Origin: Bacteroidia bacterium
GTDB lineage: Bacteria > Bacteroidota > Bacteroidia > J057
NCBI GenBank assembly: GCA_022760475.1
Contig: JALEFZ010000043.1
Location: 1 to 64,000 of the forward strand
DNA: 64,000 nt
Reading direction: 5' to 3'
A program made the translations under genes and the position numbers. The notes under the pieces are model-generated. The model did not search any database, was not told the DNA's origin, and saw only the letters and a list, made by a program, of their open reading frames with translations. This document shows, piece after piece, positions 43,811 to 53,265 of this stretch; position 1 is the first letter of the stretch, and every line of letters begins with the position of its first letter.

Positions 43811-46426
43811 TTATTGCTTCAGGATTTTGTTGTAGAATGTTTTTCCGTTCTGCTCAATTACAAGGATGTAGATTCCAGATGAAAGGCCATTGAGAGTTAG
43901 CTTTTCAATGAATTTTTCCTCGGCCTTGTTGGAACTGATGCTGCGAACAGCCTTGCCCATAGGGTCAATCAGGAACATGCTGGTCTCTCCTCGCCAACTG
44001 CTCTCCCATTCTACCATCACATAATTACTTGCAGGGTTGGGACTTATTTTTACTCGGGTAGAAGCCAGAGCTTCATTTGAGCTTGGATCAGCTTTCACTG
44101 TTACAGTTGCTGTACAAGAAGCCTCATTGCCATTTTTATCTACAACCGTAAGGATGACTTCTCGCTCTCCGATGTCATCGGTGTTGAAGGTGTCCTGACT
44201 CAAAGTCAAGCTCTCTATGCCACAGGCATCATTTGATCCATTGTCAATGGTATCTGGGCTAATGACCACAAAGCCTGTGCTATCCAACGCAAGGGTGATG
44301 TCCTGACAGATAACTTCAGGTTTTACGGTATCTTCTACCACTACAATCTGGTTTTGGGTAATGCTGTTGCCATTTCCGTCGTCGAATGTCCAGCTAACTG
44401 TATAAATACCTTGTTCTGTATAGATAAGGCTATCCGTAGTTGTACCCGCTACACTGTCTGCACAGTTGTCTATTGCCACTGGAACAGGAACATTAACACT
44501 ACACTCTCCAAAGAGTTCAGGAAGACTCATGGTATCAGGCGCCTGGGTATCCTGGATGATGATGGTTCTTTCAGAGAAGGATTGACAAGCATCATTTAGT
44601 TGATAGATAATGGAGTACAAGGTCGTTGGGGTGATAGAGCTTAAATCAAGTTCACCCGTCATAGGATTGATGGTCGCATTAGGTAATACACTAAATGATC
44701 CGCCCGGATTAACTATGTTGGTTGCAAGTGGGTTGGGAGCACCAGGACATAGTTCACTTGGATAGGTAAACGTGGCATCATTGACTCCTGTAACCCTGAT
44801 ACTACGGCTGCTGCTGCTTGGGCAAGGGCCGTTTGTCTGATAAGTGATTTGATAGATTGCTCCTACAGTAGTTGTTGATAAACTTAATTCACCTGTACCC
44901 GGATCAATGGTGGCACCATTGTCTACGGAGAACGTTCCTCCTGCCAAACCTGTGATTGTCGCTACTGGATTGAAATCGAAGACGCAAATAGAATCAACCA
45001 TGGTAAATGAGGCATCATCCAGAGGACGAATATAGATTGAATCTATAGAAGTATTGGGGCAGGAGCCACTTGTGGTATAGGAGATTTCATAGGTCGTACC
45101 TGGAGTGGTTGTACTCAAGTCCAGGATTCCGTTTCCTGCATTTATACTGGCTCCATTGTTCACTGCGAATGATCCTATGGGGAAACCTGTAACTATGGGA
45201 ATTGGATTGCCTGAGTTTACACAGACACTATCAGCAAGGATAAATGATGCATCATCAACTGCAAGAATCTGAATAGTCTGTGAAGAAGTTACTGGACATG
45301 TACTCCCTACGGTATAAGAAACGGTATATGTAACATTGGCACTTGTTGTAGACAGGTCTAATACTCCTGTTATGGCATCAATGCTGGCACCATTGTCTAC
45401 GGAGAAAGTACCTCCAAGATCACCAGTGACGATCGCGGAAGGATTGCTACTATTGATACAAGTACTACTCGGAAAGAGAAATCCTGGGTCTGCCGTAGGT
45501 ATACAACCAATAACAGTTACCGAGCCTTGATTGGTAATTATTGGCAATAAGCTGACTCCATCAGAATAGGCCAAGTTAGTTACCGAACTATCCAATGTAA
45601 CTGGAACCACTCCAGGAGTTGCGTTAGCTTTTATGATAAATGAAATGGAAATAATAGTATCTCCATTTGGCCGTGTTATGCCTGTACCTACGAAGTCCAC
45701 CCAGGTAAAAGTGGCTGCATCAAGTGGGATCAGTCCCTGACCCGGATTACCGAAGATGTTACTTATGCCTGGATTTGGACTGCTTAGGTTAAAGAACCTG
45801 ATCTGGCTGCTGTCCCATCTGATGGTTCCCTGATACCCGTGGATACTGATGAAATCATTAACCGTCAAGGGCACTTCGACCGTGTCGCCCTGGTTTCCAC
45901 TCACATTGGCAAGGTTGAAAACAAGGCCCTGTGAGTTCACTGTAACAGAGCCTTGGTTGACTCCTGGGGTAAGGATTACTGATCCTTGGGTATAACCAAT
46001 TGACGTAACTGATCCATTCATGCTGACAGGGCTAACTCCTGAGGGCGCATTGTTTTTTATGATAAAAGTAATTTCGATGACCGCAGTACCATTGACCAAA
46101 TTGGTGGTTCCACCTGAGAAATCAACCCAGCTAAAGGTAACTGCATCCAGAGGGATAATTCCCTGGCCAGGTCTTCCAAAAAAGTTGCCAATTGAAGGAC
46201 TTGGGCTAGAGAGATCTTCAAATACCAGGATGGAACTGTCCCATCTAATCGTGCCTTGATAACCTGCTATGTTGGTGAAGTCTGTCACTGTGATAGCAAC
46301 CGTTACTGTATCACCAGGGTCTCCAGTGGCTGTGCCTACATTGAATGTCAGATTTTGCGCTTGAATGCTTGAGCTTAATCCTACGAAAAAAATCAAGAAG
46401 GCAAGGATTTTTGATAAACTTTTCAT
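43811..46426 (-). CDS. T9SS-exported protein with two cohesin domains
   Basis: An 871-residue secreted protein. After the signal peptide (MKSLSKILAFLIFFVGLSSSIQAQ) come two cohesin-like domains (about 25-167 and 170-303; G-D-T-V-x-V, I-x-G-Y-Q-G-T-I-R-W-D-S-S, then GQG-I/L-IPLDA). Four similar beta-sandwich repeats of about 80 residues follow (about 305-622, each containing G-x-F-S/A-V-x-N-G/A-x-I..G-x-L-x-L-S), then an HYR-like immunoglobulin-fold region (to about 785) and a type IX secretion sorting domain (VKISPNPASNYVMV...GIYILVIEQNGKTFYNKIL). It would be displayed on or released from the cell surface. No dockerin protein is seen nearby. Confidence 0.9.
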   Translation of the reverse strand: MKSLSKILAFLIFFVGLSSSIQAQNLTFNVGTATGDPGDTVTVAITVTDFTNIAGYQGTIRWDSSILVFEDLSSPSPSIGNFFGRPGQGIIPLDAVTFSWVDFSGGTTNLVNGTAVIEITFIIKNNAPSGVSPVSMNGSVTSIGYTQGSVILTPGVNQGSVTVNSQGLVFNLANVSGNQGDTVEVPLTVNDFISIHGYQGTIRWDSSQIRFFNLSSPNPGISNIFGNPGQGLIPLDAATFTWVDFVGTGITRPNGDTIISISFIIKANATPGVVPVTLDSSVTNLAYSDGVSLLPIITNQGSVTVIGCIPTADPGFLFPSSTCINSSNPSAIVTGDLGGTFSVDNGASIDAITGVLDLSTTSANVTYTVSYTVGSTCPVTSSQTIQILAVDDASFILADSVCVNSGNPIPIVTGFPIGSFAVNNGASINAGNGILDLSTTTPGTTYEISYTTSGSCPNTSIDSIYIRPLDDASFTMVDSICVFDFNPVATITGLAGGTFSVDNGATIDPGTGELSLSTTTVGAIYQITYQTNGPCPSSSSRSIRVTGVNDATFTYPSELCPGAPNPLATNIVNPGGSFSVLPNATINPMTGELDLSSITPTTLYSIIYQLNDACQSFSERTIIIQDTQAPDTMSLPELFGECSVNVPVPVAIDNCADSVAGTTTDSLIYTEQGIYTVSWTFDDGNGNSITQNQIVVVEDTVKPEVICQDITLALDSTGFVVISPDTIDNGSNDACGIESLTLSQDTFNTDDIGEREVILTVVDKNGNEASCTATVTVKADPSSNEALASTRVKISPNPASNYVMVEWESSWRGETSMFLIDPMGKAVRSISSNKAEEKFIEKLTLNGLSSGIYILVIEQNGKTFYNKILKQ

Positions 46427-46614
46427 GAGAAAAAGTGGGGTTATTTTTGGGAGTTGCTAAGGTCTAAGAATACTTTCCAAAGACCTTATACTTTGGTATA
46501 AAGTTAGATCCAGAAAGGGGTATCAGATTAGAGAATTATCACTCCAAAATTAAAATGGGTATTATTACCTATATAATTAACCCAAATATGCGCTGCATAA
46601 CTTTATATACTTAG

Positions 46615-46631
46615 AGACAAAGTTGTCATTA
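46615..46631. repeat. 17-base direct repeat, copy 2 (with dyad GACAA-AG-TTGTC)
   Basis: Identical to 43519-43535. It lies about 190 bases from both the cohesin start (46426) and the CHAT start (46823), so it could be a regulator site for one or both divergent genes, or a trace of an insertion event together with copy 1. Confidence 0.7.
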
Positions 46632-46777
46632 GTTGGCAACTTGGGTTAATTAAGGCTTGCAAATCCTTAGCCTGGGATTGAGGCAATCAGGCCTGTCATC
46701 TGCTTAAATTCTAACCACTGATATAGGAATTTCATCATATCGCCAACTTCTTTTCTTTGGATTTCGTAAATTATTCA

Positions 46778-46804
46778 TTGTTCTGATCAATTTTCCCTAA
46801 CTTG
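46778..46804 (+). promoter_or_regulatory. Possible promoter of the CHAT locus
   Basis: TTG (46778-46780), 17 bases, then TAACTTG (46798-46804), one step away from the TAnnTTTG box. Transcription would start about 12 bases before the ATG at 46823. The spacing and -7 box are imperfect. Confidence 0.35.
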
Positions 46805-46822
46805 GGAGACCACATTTGTCGT

Positions 46823-48337
46823 ATGGCAGAACCCGTATTCTTATTAGCATATGCGAATGACCGCTCTGACCCCGAACGCTACCTCCGCAATCTTGTAGAT
46901 GAGGTAAGGGCTGTGCGTACTGCCTTGGAGGACAAAATTTCCCCTCCTTACCGCATTGAGGTGCGTCCCAATGCTACCCTGGATGACATCATCAAGGTAT
47001 TCGACAGATATGAAGGCCAGGTCAGAATATTCCACTATGCAGGCCATGCAGACTCTTTGCAGTTGATGTTCGAAGGGGACGATAAGCATCAAGGCTTTGC
47101 CTCCCAGGAAGGTTTTACCAGGCTGCTGGCTTCGCAGAAAGGACTAAGGCTTGCATTCCTAAATGGATGTACCACCCAAAACCATGCACTTTCTATGGTG
47201 GAGGCAGGAATCCCTGCAGTAGTAGCTACTTCCCAATTGATCAATGACTCGGCAGCACTCATGTTTGCTGACCGTTTTTACCAACAAATTGGTAATCAGA
47301 AAAGCATATCAAAATCCTTTGATGATGCTGAAATTAAGGTACAAACTGCCCTTACAGGAGGAGGAAATGGAGGGTATCGAGGGCTTTATTGGGGTAAGAA
47401 AAATGTTGAGATTCCCAATGTATTTCCCTGGGAATTGTATGGAGTGAAGAAGGATTGGAGGGTTCAGGTAAAAAAAGCTTCGAGCAAAGGAAGTATTGTA
47501 CATTTGATGGTAAATCGTGATAGACAGGCCGAACATTTCAGAGATACCGTTGATTACATCCTTGAAAATACATTGCATCCCCCACAGTTTTTTGTCATTC
47601 ATGGGAGTAGAAATGAAAAACACCGAAGCCTTGTAACCAGATTTAAAGAAGCCAATATCAGGTATAGTGCAGAACGGATTCTGGGAGAAGATCAAGGTAT
47701 CGTTCATTTCTATGACATGAAGGAGTGGCCTTATACCGGAGAACTCCCTATGAGGCAGCGCAATCTCAAACGCAGTATTGCTCGTGCTATCGAATTTGAT
47801 GGGCTTGCAGGAAGCAGTTGGGATGGAAAAGACCTGATAGAGAGACAAAAATCCCGTGGGAAAGTGGTGATATTCCAACATACCATTAGCGCTGAGAAGT
47901 GGGATACCAATACCCTGAAACTCATTAAGTGGTATATAAAAGAGTTTTGGCAAGTGGATGGCAAGGAATTGCCCCAATTTATCATATTCCTCAACATCAT
48001 CTATCCAGAGGAAAGTCAAAATGCGATCTCCAAATTATTTGGAGGGGCGACTCGAAGACAAAGAATTCAAAAACAACTTCGTGAACTGGGAGCTGAAGAA
48101 GGAGAGCTTTTCCAGGTTCTGAGAGAAATAAAGCCAGTTACATACGAAGATGTGGTCAACTGGGTAGATGAGTACTTTGCGGATGAACTGAGTGGAATGG
48201 CTGACATCATTTATGCCAGCAACAACCGTAAACCCCTCCCCATGGAGGTTGTAGAATATCAACTGAAAAAGGAAATTGATCGAATAAATAAGGAAAAGGC
48301 ACAGAGAGAACTCTTCGATGAGTTGGAAGATGCCTGA
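46823..48337 (+). CDS. CHAT-domain (caspase-like) protease with inactive-STAND-like C-terminal region
   Basis: A 504-residue cytoplasmic protein; the ATG at 46823 is preferred to a TTG seven codons earlier. Residues 1-205 form a CHAT domain, a clan CD protease fold shared with caspases. The catalytic pair is intact: His75 in FHYAGHAD and Cys116 in LAFLNGCTTQ, followed by IPAVVATSQLINDSAALMFA. Residues about 230-470 look like a P-loop fold with the loop lost: FFVIHGSRNEKHRSLV (about 253-268) stands where Walker A would be but lacks the GK[ST] residues, as in 'iSTAND' modules. First gene of a four-gene unit ending at 54319. Probable role: signal-activated proteolysis, perhaps defence. Domain assignment of the C-terminal half is by eye. 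Confidence 0.85.
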   Translation: MAEPVFLLAYANDRSDPERYLRNLVDEVRAVRTALEDKISPPYRIEVRPNATLDDIIKVFDRYEGQVRIFHYAGHADSLQLMFEGDDKHQGFASQEGFTRLLASQKGLRLAFLNGCTTQNHALSMVEAGIPAVVATSQLINDSAALMFADRFYQQIGNQKSISKSFDDAEIKVQTALTGGGNGGYRGLYWGKKNVEIPNVFPWELYGVKKDWRVQVKKASSKGSIVHLMVNRDRQAEHFRDTVDYILENTLHPPQFFVIHGSRNEKHRSLVTRFKEANIRYSAERILGEDQGIVHFYDMKEWPYTGELPMRQRNLKRSIARAIEFDGLAGSSWDGKDLIERQKSRGKVVIFQHTISAEKWDTNTLKLIKWYIKEFWQVDGKELPQFIIFLNIIYPEESQNAISKLFGGATRRQRIQKQLRELGAEEGELFQVLREIKPVTYEDVVNWVDEYFADELSGMADIIYASNNRKPLPMEVVEYQLKKEIDRINKEKAQRELFDELEDA

Positions 48338-48372
48338 TTTTGTTCTTTTACCAAATACAAAACTAAAAGCCC

Positions 48373-51300
48373 TTGGCCGAACAAGCTGAAAATATTAATA
48401 AGGAATCCAAAGAAAGTAAACGAGTAAACTTTTGGCTGAATATCTTTTCCAAAAGGCCTGTTTACATTTTCTTTTCCATCGTAATTGTGACTCTTTTCAG
48501 TGTCCTTGGATATTCTGTGGTCAATTGTTGGATTAAGACCAAGAACTTTGGCGAGATGCTCAATTGTATGTCAGGGGGCAGTTATAAGATTGCCACAGAT
48601 TTTATTGAGTCTGATTCCACGGAAGTCGAACAGGGAGATGTTGTTTTTTGGGAAGACAAAAGCAATTCACGCTTTGATTTGCCAGAAGGGCAGGTGATAG
48701 ATGAAGACATCACGGATCTAAGGGCTTATTGGTACCAAAGATATGGAAGTCTCCTGAAATTATTGATCGTAGTATTTTTGCTTTCATTCCTGGTTTTCTA
48801 TGAAATATACAAATACTACCGGAGGAGATTTTTCTATAAGTTGGAAGATGAGGAGCAGGTCGGTTATATGTATTCCATCAAAGCCTCTTCAGAAGATTTA
48901 GAGCTTTATAAGGAGAGCGATTTTATGGAGGCTACTCGCCAGTTGAGAAACCTCCAGCCTGATGAGAACAATGCTTTCCCATTTTCTTTCCTCATACTGA
49001 TAGAAAAAATTGACAGCAATGATCATTTGGCGATCCTTTATGACCAGATGCTCATGGAACTGACGCAGCAAAATATTCCTTATAAAAGGTACTTCTTCGA
49101 GGGAGACCCAAGGCTGGTTTACAAAGTAAAATACAAGGAAGAATACCATTTTGATCACCTTAAAGAGAACTATGCAGATAACAAACTGATCATAGTTGCT
49201 CAGACAGAAACATTCTTCGATGCCGTTTCAGGAGAACTGGATTCCTGGACAAATATGGTTCAGCCTTGGGAGGACCTTATAATCATGACACCCAAGGTTC
49301 CCCTTGATTGGAGTTCAAAAGAACTTGCCCTATCCAAGAAGTTCAATTTGTTGCCTGCAAACCTTGAAGGCATCAAAACGGTCAAGGATTATCTTACTCA
49401 AAATAAAAGAGTCAGGCTAAAGCATTGGATAGATAACAACATTTATCCTGCTTCTCCAGATCTAAAGTCTCCTGAACTTGTACAAGAGTTAAAGGCCTAT
49501 TTTGATACTTATTATGAAGGCCGTGAGGAGCATTATGAAGAGGGTAAGGGGCAAAACATTTTCAAATGGTTATGTGCCACTGCGGTCTATGCAGAATTAT
49601 CCTGGGACATGACCCTATCTTTGGGACACGCGCTTGAGGGAATCATAGAGACCCCCCTGGTTACCCCACGCAACCTCTACATCATGTCGTCTCTACAATG
49701 GTTCCGAGAAGGTAAAATTCCTGATGAAGCCAGGGCTCAACTGATTGAGCAACTGGATGACAAAAGCATCAAACTCACGAGGGAAACCATCATCAGGTTA
49801 TTGAAGGAAAATGAACCCCTTGAGGGGACGTTTGCGTATAGCTTGCACCAGATCAGGCTGGCTGTTCAGGAGGCAGAGTTAAAACCAAATATTCGTAAGC
49901 ACCTGAAGATTGTTCAAATGGTTCAAGATTTTACCTTGAACCATGAGTTAACCGATCCTACTGTCCTGAATTATTTGAATCGGTACCCTAGACAACTTCC
50001 GAATGTTAATATTCCTTCCAATGTAACTAAAGCCATTTTTGAAAGTGGTTCACCTGCCTTGGGTATTCAGACCTGGGTAAGGGTCATGTTGGGAGGAGCA
50101 TTTGTGCTTTTGATCCTTTTTACCCTAGATCCAAGCAGGTTGGATAAGGTCTATCGTTTTCAAAACAGAGACTACTACATTGCCAACGATGATTCATGGA
50201 TGCGTTTCCATGCCTACAAGGGAAATATGTACCTAACAGAAGGAAGGTATCAGGAGGCCAAGGATGAGTATGAAATGTCTTTGGCTTATCGCGATGCCAT
50301 CGAAAAGGATGATTACCTCATCGCTGAATACAACCTCAATCTTTTGAAATTAAAAGAAGGGAGACGAGATGAGGCTGAGTCTGGTTTTAATACAGTCTCT
50401 AATAAACTTGATCAATTACTGGCGGACAATATTCAGCCTGAACCCATAGAGCAGAAAGTTAGGGACGTAAAGTCTGCCACGGACTACATTAGGGGTAAAT
50501 TGGACTATGAGGCAGGAGATTTGGATGGTGCTGAAGATAACTTTTCGGAAACCCTTCAAAACAATACTACCCGGGTAACTAAGGAAGCTAATTTTGGGAA
50601 TGCCCTTATTTTGGTTGAAAAAGGACTTAAAGAAAAAGGGATTGCCCAGGAAAATAAAATTCGATTGGCCCTGACCAAACTTGAAGATGTAGCCTTAACT
50701 GACTCTAACTTCTTCCAAGGGCAGAGCCAGGTTTTATCGGTCCTGGATTCATTGGCAGATTCCACAAATAATACCAGACTTAAAAGCCTCATCACCCAAA
50801 GTGTAAGAAAATTACGGAATCAACCGCCATTGGAGAATCTTCCGGATGAAACTGTAAATCCTCCCCAACCTGGGCCTGAAAAGAAAGGAATTATCATTGA
50901 GGAAAAGTTTATCTATCTAAGTGACTTTAGTGAAGATTTAGCCTTGGTAAAAACCAATGAAGGGGTTGCTTTTGCTGATACCAACGGAAACTTGGGGAGT
51001 CAGCAATTCTTTGAGGATGCCAGGTTGTTTGAAGAAGGTTTGGCAGCAGTGAAGAAAAAAGGTAGGTGGGGCTTTATCAATAAAAAATTTGAAACGGTCA
51101 TTCCATTCAGATATGTGAATGCCAGAGATTTTCAGGAGGGCTTCGCCAGTGTAAAAGGAAAGAAAAGTTGGGGACTGATCGACAGTACAGGAAAAACAGT
51201 GCTGAGGTTCAGGTATGAAAGACCCATAATTTTTGATTACAAAGGTACCCGACCTGCTGGTGCAGAAGCCTTGGCTGTGATCAAGAGAGGGGAGGGATAT

Positions 51301-52359
51301 CAATTTATAAACAGAAAAGGTAAAGTAGCATTCGAAGGAGCAACTTTTAAGTTTGCAAGAAATTTCAAGGGAGAAACAGCACGTGTCAAGCGCTGGAGAA
51401 ATGTCTACGAGATTGACCGAGAAGGGAATTGTGTACCCACTAGCACCTCCAATGGACAATGTCCAGGCGAGCGATGGAGCATTACCAAGAGGAATGAGTT
51501 TTCTTCTCACACAGGAGAAATATTTGCTACACATTTCTCCTCGGATGGTAAATATATCATTACAGCTTCTGGGGATAGCACAGCAAAACTCTGGGGAGCC
51601 AAGACGGCTCAACTAATCACTACTTTGAACCATAATGCTCCTGTGAAGGAGGCAATTTTCTCCCCACAAAACAGGTTGATTGCGACCATTTCAGGTGGGA
51701 AAGTCCTATATATTTGGACTAGAGAGGGTGCTTTGGTGAAGAGATTTGATATTGCTCGAAATGAATTACAAAGCATCGCGTGGTCTCCCAACGGAAGCTG
51801 GCTGGCAGCAGGAGGGAAGGACGGGAAGATCTTCCTCTATAACATGAGGAGCATGGTGCTTGCCAATATCTTCAATACCCGAATCAAAGAAATTCAGGCG
51901 CTATGTTTTTCTCCGAATAGCAAGAGAATTGCTGCAGGTGGTATACAAAGTGAATTAGAAGTCTGGTCTATCAGTGGCCAGTTGTTCAAGAAAATCCCAT
52001 TTGACGGACAAATCATTAGCCTAGATTATGCACCCAACAGACCTGAAGTAGCCATTGCTTCCAGAGATTCTGCTGCTTATATAATAGATGTCATTCAGGG
52101 CAAAAGTTCCCGAATTGAAGGTCATTCTGACTGGATTACGGGAATTGAGTACTCAACCGATGGCAAATACCTCATGACTTCTTCTATGGATAAGAGCATG
52201 AGGGTTTGGAATCGGGATGACAGCAATGTATTTGCAGTAAGAAAGACAGGAGCTGTAAGGTCAGCCTCCCTATCCCCCGATGGTGAGCGGGTGTCTCTTT
52301 CTTTCTATGACCCCCAGAAAGGAGGAAAAACAGTAATCTATACAGTGTCCAAATTTTAA
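48373..52359 (+). CDS. Large membrane sensor protein with TPR, WG and WD40 repeats
   Basis: 1328 residues, starting at TTG 48373, since there is no ATG until far beyond the first membrane helix. Order of parts: TM helices at about 27-51 and 123-147; a 400-residue soluble region with a Rossmann-like segment (FLILIEKIDSNDHLAILYDQ; KLIIVAQTETFFD; DLIIMTPKVPLDWSSKELAL), possibly a degenerate VWA or related fold; a third TM helix (about 567-586); TPR-like helices (about 609-830); WG repeats (about 855-1035; GRWGFINKKF, KSWGLIDSTGK); and WD40 repeats (about 1039-1328; FSSDGKYIITASGDSTAKLWG, YSTDGKYLMTSSMDKSMRVWN). 35 bases after the CHAT gene. I infer it is a membrane scaffold or sensor for the protease. 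Confidence 0.87.
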   Translation: MAEQAENINKESKESKRVNFWLNIFSKRPVYIFFSIVIVTLFSVLGYSVVNCWIKTKNFGEMLNCMSGGSYKIATDFIESDSTEVEQGDVVFWEDKSNSRFDLPEGQVIDEDITDLRAYWYQRYGSLLKLLIVVFLLSFLVFYEIYKYYRRRFFYKLEDEEQVGYMYSIKASSEDLELYKESDFMEATRQLRNLQPDENNAFPFSFLILIEKIDSNDHLAILYDQMLMELTQQNIPYKRYFFEGDPRLVYKVKYKEEYHFDHLKENYADNKLIIVAQTETFFDAVSGELDSWTNMVQPWEDLIIMTPKVPLDWSSKELALSKKFNLLPANLEGIKTVKDYLTQNKRVRLKHWIDNNIYPASPDLKSPELVQELKAYFDTYYEGREEHYEEGKGQNIFKWLCATAVYAELSWDMTLSLGHALEGIIETPLVTPRNLYIMSSLQWFREGKIPDEARAQLIEQLDDKSIKLTRETIIRLLKENEPLEGTFAYSLHQIRLAVQEAELKPNIRKHLKIVQMVQDFTLNHELTDPTVLNYLNRYPRQLPNVNIPSNVTKAIFESGSPALGIQTWVRVMLGGAFVLLILFTLDPSRLDKVYRFQNRDYYIANDDSWMRFHAYKGNMYLTEGRYQEAKDEYEMSLAYRDAIEKDDYLIAEYNLNLLKLKEGRRDEAESGFNTVSNKLDQLLADNIQPEPIEQKVRDVKSATDYIRGKLDYEAGDLDGAEDNFSETLQNNTTRVTKEANFGNALILVEKGLKEKGIAQENKIRLALTKLEDVALTDSNFFQGQSQVLSVLDSLADSTNNTRLKSLITQSVRKLRNQPPLENLPDETVNPPQPGPEKKGIIIEEKFIYLSDFSEDLALVKTNEGVAFADTNGNLGSQQFFEDARLFEEGLAAVKKKGRWGFINKKFETVIPFRYVNARDFQEGFASVKGKKSWGLIDSTGKTVLRFRYERPIIFDYKGTRPAGAEALAVIKRGEGYQFINRKGKVAFEGATFKFARNFKGETARVKRWRNVYEIDREGNCVPTSTSNGQCPGERWSITKRNEFSSHTGEIFATHFSSDGKYIITASGDSTAKLWGAKTAQLITTLNHNAPVKEAIFSPQNRLIATISGGKVLYIWTREGALVKRFDIARNELQSIAWSPNGSWLAAGGKDGKIFLYNMRSMVLANIFNTRIKEIQALCFSPNSKRIAAGGIQSELEVWSISGQLFKKIPFDGQIISLDYAPNRPEVAIASRDSAAYIIDVIQGKSSRIEGHSDWITGIEYSTDGKYLMTSSMDKSMRVWNRDDSNVFAVRKTGAVRSASLSPDGERVSLSFYDPQKGGKTVIYTVSKF

Positions 52360-52392
52360 GTTTGTTCCTGCAATTTTGGATTGAGGATTCTA

Positions 52393-53061
52393 ATGTGTGA
52401 GATAGACAATTTGACTGTTGAGTCGTCTGTTTTTACAGAACAGGTAGATCGATGGCACAGTTCACGCTATACTAATTCGGATTTGGAATCTTTTTTGTTT
52501 TCTCAGGCTATAATAACTAATGCTTCCATGAACCAGTTTTTTTCAAGACATAAACTATTTGCCTCCCCATCAATCAGGTTCTATGTTGAACTTGGTATCT
52601 GCATCCTTTTTGCTTTTGTATTCCTTCAATTGTTTGAGGCATTAGATCGCAAAGAAGATGGGCAACAGGAATTAAACGAGGTCGCATGGAGCCTTGATGA
52701 CTTGAAAGCATTATACAGCAAAGATTATACTTACCAACCAAAGGAGCTACACCTGATTTCTGAGATTAGCATGGTTAAGGTTGCCATTGAACTGATTGCA
52801 TTTCATGAAATTTGGTTGGATGGGCTCGAGGACAGCCGAGAGCTGCCAAGAGAAGAGTTGGATGAATTGAGAGAAAGAATGAAGCTGATGAAAGAGGATG
52901 CAAGGGTTCAACTAGAGTCTTTGGAAAAAAATCAGTTAATTATGCAGCAAGGAGATAGAGGAATGGAATTTCAATATCCAGCTGTTTATACAAATGGCAA
53001 TAAGGCAGCTTCTCTGTATCTACAACTCGAAAATCAATGGCTTGAAGGGCTTGGTGAATAA
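52393..53061 (+). CDS. Single-pass membrane protein of unknown function
   Basis: A 222-residue protein. The ATG at 52393 (MCEIDNLTVESS) is used; a TTG four codons earlier is possible. Residues about 1-58 are hydrophilic, one transmembrane helix lies at about 62-84 (FYVELGICILFAFVFLQLF), and the rest is a charged helical domain (for example EELDELRERMKLMKEDARVQ). I recognise no family. It starts 33 bases after the WD40 protein gene and belongs to the same unit. A substrate, adaptor or effector of the CHAT protease is conceivable; there is no evidence beyond location. Confidence 0.75.
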   Translation: MCEIDNLTVESSVFTEQVDRWHSSRYTNSDLESFLFSQAIITNASMNQFFSRHKLFASPSIRFYVELGICILFAFVFLQLFEALDRKEDGQQELNEVAWSLDDLKALYSKDYTYQPKELHLISEISMVKVAIELIAFHEIWLDGLEDSRELPREELDELRERMKLMKEDARVQLESLEKNQLIMQQGDRGMEFQYPAVYTNGNKAASLYLQLENQWLEGLGE

Positions 53062-53265
53062 GAAGAGGAGGGTTAAACATGTAACCCCAGGCAAATTATT
53101 TGGTCTGAAAGCTATAAATGTCATTAATGGAACGAAATTTGGAACAATTTCTCAACTAGCCAAAAGCTTCACATTCAGGGAATAGCTATGTAAGAAATAC
53201 TTGAGCGTGGACGTTAGTATACATATTTGACGACTATCATCGAACTCCAATAAACGACTATCAGG

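Larger units (their letters stand above)
46427..46822. other. Divergent intergenic region upstream of the CHAT locus
   Basis: 396 bases between the divergent cohesin and CHAT genes, with no reading frame of note. It contains hairpins AAGGTCT/AGACCTT (46459-46487) and TATAC/GTATA (46487-46500), and the dyad repeat at 46615-46631 almost exactly midway between the two start codons. A possible promoter for the CHAT gene is described separately. Confidence 0.7.

Noticed and set aside
43650..43835. 61-codon frame in the intergenic repeats
   Set aside because: It consists of the repeat arm and the long palindrome; no sign of coding.
44500..45600. Repeated DNA pattern in the cohesin gene resembling a repeat array
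   Set aside because: The periodicity (about 240 bases) is that of four protein domains; there are no short identical repeats with unique spacers, so it is not CRISPR.
52994..53185. 63-codon frame overlapping the end of the single-TM protein gene
   Set aside because: It overlaps a supported gene in another frame and has no signal, motif or codon bias.
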